Below, piece after piece: positions 45,611 to 54,900 of a stretch of DNA of 64,000 bases (position 1 is its first letter; every line of letters begins with the position of its first letter). The DNA is from Sergeia podlipaevii (lineage: Eukaryota > Euglenozoa > Kinetoplastea > Trypanosomatida > Trypanosomatidae), in contig JASANZ010002219.1 in the NCBI GenBank assembly GCA_030849805.1, forward strand, positions 1-64,000, read 5' to 3'. The translations under genes were made by a program, and so were the position numbers. Under the pieces are notes generated by a model. It searched no databases. It saw only the letters and a program-made list of their open reading frames with translations, and had not been told where the DNA came from.

Positions 45611-48600
45611 TTAGTGTCTCGTCTTCTTACGTGGCCCGGCAATTGCCGCGACGTCAAAGAAATCGGCCTTCCTTTCGCGCTTTCGAGATGTGACGCTCTC
45701 TGTCTCATCACACCCTTCTTCTTCCTTCACAACACTGCGCGCACCATGCGATGTCTTCACGGGCGGAAGTGGAGACCGCAGCAAAGTCCCTGCTGGAGCA
45801 AGGTGAAAGGCATCTAAGCGGTCAAATCCGTTATCTAGTAGCACCGCCAATAAAGCAGCCTGTTGCGCGGTGCACTCAGTCAGCTTCTTCTCCAAGGTCA
45901 TCGCAGCATCAGCCTCACCGTCGCCACTACTGGTGTTGTCAATGCCGTCAAGCCAGTGCTCCAGGCGCGTGGCGAGAGCAGGATCCGCGGCACGCAGCGC
46001 ATCAACTGCCTTTCGCCCACAAAAATGCATAAACGGCTGAGGATCCTTGGAGTAGAAGTACATGCGTTTCTCCAGTGCTTCCACGCACACCGCCCTGCCC
46101 TCCAGTGAATCACACTTGCATATCTCCAACAGCAAGTTCTCGGCAATGCGCTCATGCTGGGAGTGACGGCTCAACTCCCGCAGCAGCCGTCCGCTCTGCA
46201 TGGACGAGCGAGTAGCGGTCGAGCGAGCGGACGCGTTGTTGCCACCGCCCTCCAGTGTCTCCTCCCCGGACTCACGCTGCACCCTGCGCGCCGTCTCGGG
46301 GTCAATGTCACGAATTTGTGTTAGCACAAAGGCATCTGCGGTGCGCGTCACAAACTCAAGCAACTTGGCGGCAACCGCCCAGTTACTACGCACTAGCACA
46401 CTGAAGGCAGTCATGCCTCCTGTGACGAAGTGCTCCTGTCTCTTGGGGTGGCTTGAGGCGTAGCTACGAAAGAACCTGCCAAGAAAATCAAATAGATATG
46501 ACGTGATTGTGTCTTCCTTCTTGTTTGTCTGAAAAGCAGCATAGTGCACAAGAAGCTGCGCCAGTATCTCCGGCACGCGGTCAGCGGGGACACGATTGCA
46601 ACTCAGCAGCTTGCAGAATCCACTAATGCTCATCGCGTGCTTCCCATTGCACTCCGGGGAAAGATATGAGCTCAGCACCCGCAAGAGATGCTTGCCTCCC
46701 ACCTTGTGAACATCCTCCTCTGCAAGCTCCTGCTCGTGCTGCAAGCGCGCCTCCAGTTCGTTCTCCAGGTTGTACAGCGCAGCCCCAGCAGTGGAGCGCC
46801 GTGATGTAGTGTCAAAGAACTTCAGTCCATATTCCATGATGAGATCGAAGCACACACCCATAGCGCTGATCGGGAGAGACTCCTCGGCGCTGCTGACGCT
46901 TTCGTTTGTATCCGCCAGCAATAGCGGCATGAAGGTGTGCACGCTGTCAGCGTTGATAAGGCACTGAAGACCGAGAGAACGAGTCGCGATAACCTGAACC
47001 TTTTCATTGTCCTGATGGCGACCAAGCTGGATCACATGGGAACAGAACACGGGCACCTCCTCCCCACGCTGCGACTGAGAGAGAAAAAAGAGAACGATCA
47101 GCTGCATGCGCAAGAGAAACTTCTCGTCACGATCCATCTCCTCCTTGAGAGAGTCGTAGTGCTCCTGTGTCGCAGCCCCTGTCTGAACGAGAATGCGACG
47201 CTTAACAAGCTCTTGCTGACGTTCGCGACTGCGCCGAGCCACTGCCTCAACGTCCTCAAATCCAAGCGCGTGTTGCTGAGGCAGTTTGAGGCTGCGGAAC
47301 AAGGACTCCAACGCACCAGTGACAGTCTTCGTGGCTTCCTCAGGGGTGCGAACGGTGAGAGAGCGCAGCGACCGCACGGCGACATCAACAAACAACGACG
47401 GGTCATCATCAGGCACTACCTTGAGCAGAAAGCTAAAGAGACGAAGAAAAGTACTACGGACAGTGTTATCTGCAAAGGCCAAGTTCCCATTTTCTTCGTA
47501 AATATCAAAAGCAGACATGATAATACGCAGCATATTGTCCGCGTCCTCGACATTGCGAAATTTTACGGTCTGAAGTGGGGTGTCGGGCCGCGCGTAGGCG
47601 TTCACGGTATCTTGGAGCACAGCGGCAAACTGCTCTAGAGGCAAAAAGAGAACAGTCTCGTCGTCCCCTTCGGTATCGCACGTGACCTTGCAATCCGCCT
47701 TCCACATGAGTAGAGCAGGAGTGCTGAGGTCTTGGAGATCAAGAATGAAGTGATGCTCAGGCTTGCGCTTGCGCACGTATGTGAGAAGCTCCCTGCATAT
47801 CGCATCAAACGGTGCCAAGCTGCGAAGAACATATCCACAGGCAATGGGTTCAAGCAGAGGCCCGCATTCGTCCTTGCAATCGCGGTGCAGCCACGAGTTG
47901 GTAAGAGCCGCACGGCACGCAATGCCCACTGAAGCATTCGTATCGGCAATGCCCTGCGCGAGCATCTCTGGCAGGTGCATCTTCTTTGCTGTTGCATAGG
48001 CGGTGATGTAGCGCCATGGGAAGCGGCCTAGTGCGTCCCATGCCTCAGCTCGTACTCTCGCCACGGTGTCACGAGTGCACCTCATCATGGCGTGAAAGTA
48101 CCCCTCTAAAAACTCTTTACGCGGTGCAATGGACCGTAGCACTTGCCGACGCACATCTGCGTTTGTATCGGTGCAGAGAAGCGCAATGAGCTGCTGAGTG
48201 ACGTCGCAGTCCTTCTTACCCGTTTGAAATGCCGCCACTGCAGCCACGGCAGCTTCACGAACACGAGGGCACTTGTCGTGGACACGCTGCTTGAGCATCT
48301 CAGCGGCATCTTGATAAAAGTCCTGGCGTGCCTCTGTTGCGTTCGCCTGATCGACTGTCTTGAGTAGAGTCTCATAGATAGAAACGACAGCAAGTCGCAC
48401 TAGCTTTTCATTCGCGTTGTGGAAAGGCAATACACTGCGCATCACCTCCACAGGCAGCTCATCGCTTTCAGACGCTTCGCGAACTGCCTTACAAATCTCT
48501 AAGAGAAAAGCGTAGTGACGCCTCTGCGCATCCGTTGTTAGCTGCGGAGCCTGCTTCAACACAAGCAGTACCACTCCACACACAGCGCTTCTGCACTGTG

Positions 48601-48745
48601 GCCAGTTATGCTTCCCCATTGTTATTACCTCCTTGCGGCAGCGCTGCACGTGGGCGGCACTTCGGTGCACTTCCTGAAAAACACGCCCGACGCTTTCAAT
48701 TGTGCATTGCGCCAACACTGCCGCGGTGGATTTCTTTGAAGGCAT
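45611..48745 (-). CDS. CND3: Condensin subunit CAP-G (CND3)
   Basis: A 1044-residue HEAT-repeat protein. The N-terminal signature HVQRCRKEVITM and the block MLKQRVHDKCPRVREAAVAAVAAFQ (residues about 150-175) match the Cnd3/CAP-G family. So do PVEVMRSVLPFHNANEKLVRLAVVSIYETL and further HEAT units such as LLCTDTNADVRRQVLRSI. Length is typical (about 1000). CAP-G with CAP-H binds DNA as part of the condensin complex that compacts chromosomes for segregation. The basic C-terminus (RKRERKADFF and RKKTRH) is a likely nuclear signal. No cohesin-type features are seen. Confidence 0.88.
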   Translation of the reverse strand: MPSKKSTAAVLAQCTIESVGRVFQEVHRSAAHVQRCRKEVITMGKHNWPQCRSAVCGVVLLVLKQAPQLTTDAQRRHYAFLLEICKAVREASESDELPVEVMRSVLPFHNANEKLVRLAVVSIYETLLKTVDQANATEARQDFYQDAAEMLKQRVHDKCPRVREAAVAAVAAFQTGKKDCDVTQQLIALLCTDTNADVRRQVLRSIAPRKEFLEGYFHAMMRCTRDTVARVRAEAWDALGRFPWRYITAYATAKKMHLPEMLAQGIADTNASVGIACRAALTNSWLHRDCKDECGPLLEPIACGYVLRSLAPFDAICRELLTYVRKRKPEHHFILDLQDLSTPALLMWKADCKVTCDTEGDDETVLFLPLEQFAAVLQDTVNAYARPDTPLQTVKFRNVEDADNMLRIIMSAFDIYEENGNLAFADNTVRSTFLRLFSFLLKVVPDDDPSLFVDVAVRSLRSLTVRTPEEATKTVTGALESLFRSLKLPQQHALGFEDVEAVARRSRERQQELVKRRILVQTGAATQEHYDSLKEEMDRDEKFLLRMQLIVLFFLSQSQRGEEVPVFCSHVIQLGRHQDNEKVQVIATRSLGLQCLINADSVHTFMPLLLADTNESVSSAEESLPISAMGVCFDLIMEYGLKFFDTTSRRSTAGAALYNLENELEARLQHEQELAEEDVHKVGGKHLLRVLSSYLSPECNGKHAMSISGFCKLLSCNRVPADRVPEILAQLLVHYAAFQTNKKEDTITSYLFDFLGRFFRSYASSHPKRQEHFVTGGMTAFSVLVRSNWAVAAKLLEFVTRTADAFVLTQIRDIDPETARRVQRESGEETLEGGGNNASARSTATRSSMQSGRLLRELSRHSQHERIAENLLLEICKCDSLEGRAVCVEALEKRMYFYSKDPQPFMHFCGRKAVDALRAADPALATRLEHWLDGIDNTSSGDGEADAAMTLEKKLTECTAQQAALLAVLLDNGFDRLDAFHLAPAGTLLRSPLPPVKTSHGARSVVKEEEGCDETESVTSRKRERKADFFDVAAIAGPRKKTRH

Positions 48746-49454
48746 CGTAAATAATTTGTTTCTTTATATATATATATATATCACTTTTATGTAAAAAAAA
48801 AAAGTGTCTGTATGTAAAGTGGCCTCAGTAAACGGTTCCTCCTTTTCGTCTCACACACACACTCTCTCTCTCTAATTCTAAAAATGTGTAAAGTTAATGA
48901 ACTGTGAAGCCTTTAGCTTCGTTTAAAGATAAAAATCTGAAGGTAGCCTTCACACAAAAGTCAATTCAAGAGACAACAAAAAAGACTTTCGTAAAAATTC
49001 TATTAAAATGGATAAATAAAAATAATAGAAGAAGCGATGCAAAAAATGAAATCAGAAGCGGAAAAAAAAAATAAAACGTCATGCACATGCGCTCACCATA
49101 GAGAGAAAAGTGAGGGGGGGGGGCGTCAATTCAAAAATTTTTCTATTGCTGGCTAACGAGCAAAAGTGTAGCGCTACCAACTTTACATTTTTCGATGCTA
49201 TTGCACTGGCAAAAAAAACAAAAAAACAAACATATGGAAACGTCAACAATCGCAGTCTAGATATTGCTCAGCAGCTATTTTACATTTATAACGCATACAA
49301 AAGTATGTCTGTGTGTGCGGTAGCATGGTAACATGCGCCTTCGTCACTGTTCTTGCTTGCCCACTTCTCATCAATTATCTTCCGTTGCAAGCCTTAACCA
49401 AAAAAAAAAGGAAGAGTAAGGAAGATGAACCACCTAGATCATGGATTTGTGAAG
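48746..49454. other. Spacer with a TA run
   Basis: A/T-rich; a (TA)n run at 48764-48781, A runs and a G run near 49115-49123. No gene is seen. Confidence 0.5.
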
Positions 49455-50777
49455 TTACTGTACGTGCGCGTCGTACTCCGCCTCCCAGGCAGTAGAAAAG
49501 TAGAGCTGCCGGCGAAAGTAAAAGGCCTCATTCAGTGAAGACTGGGCAAGAGAATCGAGGAACGAATGCGTGATGTTGCGCACCGCACGTACCTCTGACG
49601 CCAGGCGTAGGCACTGCACTGTGTTCTTTGAAATCGCAATCACATCTGCGCTTGGCTCCCGCCCATTCTTCTTAGCCGTATCCACTAGACCATTCACCCA
49701 CTGCAAAAAGCTAATGAGAGCAAGCACACGAGATGAAAATGTGCCAAGAGGCTCTACACTAGCAAGCTTGAGCGACGTCAGCTTGTACATCGCTGAGAGG
49801 GCCCCCATCAGACTGCGGTGTGCGAAACGGGAAAGAGCATCTGGGGCGGCGCTACTAACACAAAACACACGCACAACCAGCTCTGGCACGCCGTGTTCCT
49901 CCACGGCCTCCACGCCACACTGATCAAGCGAAATGTTCCACAATGCGGTGAGCAGCTGCGTCAGAAAGCTGTGTGAGTCCTTATTTTGCGCTGCGGCGAG
50001 TGCGTCTGCTAAGGCAGCCAGCATGGTCGCAAGTGACTCCATCAGTGGTGAGTTGGCGATGGCCGCATTGATTCCCTGAGTGATGGCAGTAACCTGAGCA
50101 AGTGTAGTTACCGCACTCAATGCAATCCTCGAGTTCATATCGTCGTGATGGAACACAAAGCCAATCGCGCTGATCACATCCTCTGCTTGCACCAGCACTG
50201 GGGCTGGAGGTGCATCCGCGGTCTGTAGCTTAAACTCGGCGCAGTCCTCCGCGCGCAGAAGCCAACGCAGGCCTGCAAAGTTACTAGAGACTTGCTGTAG
50301 CACCTGCATGGCAGCGGCGCGCGCCTCGAGCCTCACCTCAGCCTCCTCCAAGTCATATATCGACCGAATAGCTGCCTCCGCGCCTCCGCCGTCTACCACG
50401 CAAAAGCATCCCTGAGGAATCACAGACAAAGAGCGCAGCAGAAGGTAGCACTGGTGCTCCAGCAAATGAAAGGGGCGGCGCCTCAGTACCGCCACGACAA
50501 GAGGCACAACTCCCTTTTCTAGAAGCACAATCTTCATCTCCTGTGATGCCGAATGGCTGTATAAGTGATGCACCGCCTTGGCGCGCTCATCGTCCTCGAT
50601 GGAGGGATCGCTTAACGTCCCAAGCAGCTGATCCACACCGCCAGGTAAAAATCCATCAAAAACAAGTCCTGCGTCGCGCTCTGCTCTACCGCCAAAGCCC
50701 TTCCTCACATCGTAAGGATGACGCTCCTCCAGACAGTCGCTAACGTAGTGCTTTACAGAGAGAGCTGCATTCGCCAT
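49455..50777 (-). CDS. Armadillo-repeat protein, RSPH14-like
   Basis: A 440-residue all-helical protein. The start HPYDVRKGFGGRAERDAGLVFD is followed by armadillo-like units: VDQLLGTLSDPSIEDDERAKAVHHLYSHS, IVLLEKGVVPLVVAVLRRR and SFLTQLLTALWNISLDQCGVEAVEEHGVPELV. The layout, in which an N-terminal segment with Arg/Gly leads into arm repeats, resembles radial spoke head protein 14 (RSPH14/RTDR1) of motile axonemes. A role in the flagellum would fit an organism with motile flagella. The ortholog call is by resemblance only. Another armadillo protein is the alternative. Confidence 0.7.
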   Translation of the reverse strand: MANAALSVKHYVSDCLEERHPYDVRKGFGGRAERDAGLVFDGFLPGGVDQLLGTLSDPSIEDDERAKAVHHLYSHSASQEMKIVLLEKGVVPLVVAVLRRRPFHLLEHQCYLLLRSLSVIPQGCFCVVDGGGAEAAIRSIYDLEEAEVRLEARAAAMQVLQQVSSNFAGLRWLLRAEDCAEFKLQTADAPPAPVLVQAEDVISAIGFVFHHDDMNSRIALSAVTTLAQVTAITQGINAAIANSPLMESLATMLAALADALAAAQNKDSHSFLTQLLTALWNISLDQCGVEAVEEHGVPELVVRVFCVSSAAPDALSRFAHRSLMGALSAMYKLTSLKLASVEPLGTFSSRVLALISFLQWVNGLVDTAKKNGREPSADVIAISKNTVQCLRLASEVRAVRNITHSFLDSLAQSSLNEAFYFRRQLYFSTAWEAEYDAHVQ

Positions 50778-51707
50778 GTTTCACTGGGTGTCTCTCGTGC
50801 CTAACAAACTTGCTCTTTGTATCGATGTTCCTCCCTCCTGGTACCCAGTCGTTCTTTTTTCTCCCTTTAATGTCTATTTTGCTATTTTCGACGTGACTAA
50901 GCAAGAGAAGGGCACAGAAAGAGACTAGCTAAGCAAAAATGAAAATGACAAGAGATATCTATCTATCTTTAAGTACAGCAGTAATTATTAAAACAAAAAT
51001 ACTGTGCTTCTAGTTTTAAAAAAAAAAAAGCAAGAAAAAAGTAAGGGAGAAATAGTACAGAATCGTTCAGTATACATACATATACATATAAAGACATGAA
51101 CAATAGCAACGTAGAAGGACCTTTTATGTTGCGTGACAAAGTACAATTCAAGAGAGCACACAACTAGTGCGTACCACTTATGTCTCCTTCAAAGATACTT
51201 GGCACGCAGGATGGCACTAGGTGAAAATTTCAATCTTGAATATCTCTCTATATATATATTTGAGTGTGTTTACCTCCAAAAAGACAATTGAAAAAAAAAA
51301 AGAATTATATGCGTGTAACTGGTAAATGAGTCTTGTTTTCTCTCTCTCCCTCTCTCTTACGCACACACACAGTGGTAAAACAGCTCTGCTTTCCACGTTC
51401 CACGCTCTTCAGCCAATGTTGACCCATAAATATATATATATATATGTTACCCGTCTCGCTACACATAATACTGACTAGAAAAAAAAAACTGCATACGACA
51501 ATAATAATAATAATGGGGGTCTCGATAGCATAACACAACGGATGATGCGCTAGAAACACAGTGTTCATTAAAGGTGCCTGTTGATGAGTATGTCTGATAA
51601 ACGTACGCACTAACCCTCAAACGCACAAGAAGAACAGAAGATATAAATACGAGAAAAACAACGACGTATATTTTGTATGTGCTGTTCTTTTTTTCCTTTG
51701 AAATACC

Positions 51708-51738
<31 letters not shown>

Positions 51739-51933
51739 AAAAGGTACTACGTATTCGAATCATTTTGAGCCTCAAATGTGTCGCTTAAGTAATGATATAT
51801 CTACAAATAGCGCAAGCTTTCTTATCTAGTGCGAATTTTGTGTGTGTGTGGCTCAGGAAAGAAAAGGGGGGGAATGCCCTTCATCGCACACACGCATACA
51901 CACACGCACGCGCACAACATTGTCAACTCCTCC
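50778..51933. other. 1.2-kb spacer, nothing recognised
   Basis: A/T-rich, with TA-rich runs near 51246-51259 and 51430-51444, and a C run at 51706-51717 joined to an A run to about 51735. Gene-free; it should be the 3' UTR of the long gene ending at 51934. Confidence 0.5.
51706..51735. repeat. C12-A18 homopolymer pair
   Basis: A run of 12 C directly followed by a run of about 18 A. Confidence 0.85.
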
Positions 51934-54900
51934 TTAAGAGGAGCTGTCGCTGTGGTACTCCTGCACATCATCCAAAGGGACAAAGAAGGCCATAGCAGCT
52001 GCCGCACTAGCAAGCTGAGAGCCAAAGTTCAGGTTCTCTCGGGTGACTGCGGTGGCTGCATAGTGAGCCACATCTTCAGGGCACAGCACTGTGCGCTCAT
52101 CTCTGCAAAGCAGTTCCAGCACCACAGGGGTGAAAATGCCATCAAACAGCCAGCAGCGCAACTTAGACAGTTCCTGAGCGGACTTGGAAGTGAGGCGCAC
52201 CACCATCGCAGGAGCCACTTCGCTCCTTAAACAGCACTTCACCTCGAGCTGCCTCGGGAGGCTCTGCACCACAACAGTACGCTCCACCTTTTCTGCTAGC
52301 TCCAGCACGCGTTGGTGCTCCAGGACGGAACCGTCATGAAAGGAAGCCGCATGGGGGACGACGACGTCGCTGTGAGCCACCGGCGTGTGATAGTACACAA
52401 GCAAACGCGTGGGATTTTGTGAAACCGCCGCAGCAATCGCAGAGGCAAGAGACTCCGCAGTGAGAGCTGGATCGATGAGAGTAATGACAGAAAAGCCGTA
52501 ACGAGTGCGCAAATACTCCTCAAGCAGACACAGCTCGCTCATGGAGGTATCCTTAGTGTTATCCCGGGCTGTGTACACAAGCAGAGTAGTACTTTTGCCC
52601 TCCCAGCTTGCAATCTCCTCAGGGGTTGCGACAGCTGCCTTGAAGGCCTTGTTGTCGCTCGTCAGTTTGCGCATCAACTCTTCGTTTAGCGGGTAGTTGT
52701 CCGCTTCCTCAGCGGTAAACACCGTCAGTACATGTGCGGGCATCCCCTCGGCATCTTGTACGTTTTCGGCATTCACGCGCAGAGCACTGGATGGCTGGGC
52801 TTCTTCGGAAGGATGATCCGCCTTGTGAAACGCAGCAAGCTGCTCCACGAACTTGCCCTTCAAGCCCTCCACTCGCTGCCTGAGAGTCACATCATCCTTC
52901 TTCTTTGCGTACTGGGAGAGATGCAGAAGGATCTTGCTGATGCACTGCAAGTCAAACAGGGTGCTTGAGGCCACAAACTCGGGTGTCTTCATATTTATCA
53001 CGCGAGACTCAATCTTTGGCAAAAGCGCCACATCGCCCTCGTGAGTCAGTAGAGCGTTCGTATGTGAGTGTGGGGGAAGCGACACATCCGTCGCAGAGTC
53101 TGCATCGTCCTCTTCGTACACCTTCTCCTCCTGACTCTCCTCGGTGCCAGTCTTACCCGCTTCGTCCTTCTCCATGGATGTCGCATCCGCCTCGCTGCTG
53201 ATGTCTTCTCCATTTGAAATGCGCTGCAATTTGATCTGCTCACGAATAGAGGCAATTGCCTCCATGAAGGCAGGATCCTTCACGGCGTTGGCAATTTGGT
53301 TTACTACTGTCTCAATCTGCGAGAGTTCCTCCTCTGACAGAAGGCCGTCGCGCAACTTGTCAGAAATTTCAAGGAGAGCGCTCGCAATGCGTTCGTCGAG
53401 CGCCGACTGCGGCGCAGTCGATCCATCCTCTGTGCTCTTCTCGGCATCCCCCGTACCCGCGTCCAGTGCATCTTTGGCCGCAACAACGGCATCCTGAAGC
53501 ACCTTAAATGCCTCCAAGTTCTCCATAGTAATGCCATCCTCCGAGTCCAGAGCGGCGCCGATAATGTCGATATAGGGCACAAGATCAGAGGGGGACTTGG
53601 GCGGGTGCTCACGCAGAGTCTCCGCTGCAGACAACAGAACACGGCTCACCTCCGAGCCGGCGCCTGTCTCCTGCAGATTCGTCTGGCTCTCCTGAATCTT
53701 GGAAAGGACCGAACCAACCAGGCGTACCGCATCCTTGTTGCCACGCCACAAAACGGCGTCTGCATCGGCCTTCTTGAGAGTCCTTTCCGTTACAGTCATG
53801 TAGGGAACTAGTTGCGAGGCTGAAGTGATGGTCTTGGAGAAGAGAGAGTCCGCAATCGTCGAGAAGCATTCAAGAAATGAATCAATGTTCATTGTCTCCG
53901 TGTCTTCCTCATCGACGTCTTCGTCGTCGCCGCCAGTGGCAGCCAAGCGAAGCTCACTCACAAAGTCCCCACGTATCTGCTGCTCCTCTGCAGTCAAGTC
54001 GTGCACGCCGTCAACAATGTCCAGCAGTCCAGATAGGGAGCGCACCTCATCCGCTCCAAGATTTAGCTTGCCTTCTTCGCGGCCTTCACGCAGGTCCTTG
54101 GTGATCTGGCTCACGGAGGAAAAAAGGCTGGAGCGCTCGGCCCCTGACGGCTGGCTGCCTTCATTCCCATTTGCGTGCGTGGCCTCCTGCTCCGTCTCAT
54201 CGCCTGGAGCACGGACAAGTGAGTGCAGCTGCGACAGCAGGCGTTCGATAAGTGGAAGAAAGGTCCCTGAAAGAGCGGGGTCAATCGTCTCGCAGCGCAC
54301 CTTCAGCGCCTCAAGCGTGCGCACAGACGTTACAACCATGCGAGCACGGTCCTCGTCGCTGGCGGAGGTGAACGCGTCACTTTGCACAAGCGTCATCACT
54401 GCTCGTAGACGGGAGATGACCTCCTCCATGACAGCTGCCTCTTGAAGAGTGGATGCCGGACGTGCTTGAGCCTTCTCCTCATCCTCTTCTTCAACTTCCT
54501 CGTCCTCGCCTTCCCCCTCCTTCCTGTCACCGCTGTCCCGTTGCGCAATACGAATGAGAACCGCGTTGATTGGACGCATCATTGCGTCAGCCTGCGCGCG
54601 CTCGTCTGGCAAAAGCCCAGAGAACGTCGAGGTGATGCGCTGCAGCTGTGGGATCACTGACCTGGCAATGCCTTCCTTCTTGGCATCGGTGGCGTTCCGA
54701 AACATGGGCGATGATAACATCTCCTGCACCCCTTCGATGGTCTCCACAATACTGACAAAGTGCTCCGAGGGGCCCAGAACCTTTGCGCGCTGGCGCAATA
54801 AGCCCTCCAAGGGTCGAATGAGGTCGTTCATTACTGAATCATTCTCTGGGAAGTTTTTCAGCGTGGTGTGCTTGATGGCCTCCACACGTTCAAGAAACTG

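Noticed and set aside
46937..47638. 233-codon plus-strand frame
   Set aside because: Antisense of CAP-G, which has strong family motifs on the other strand.
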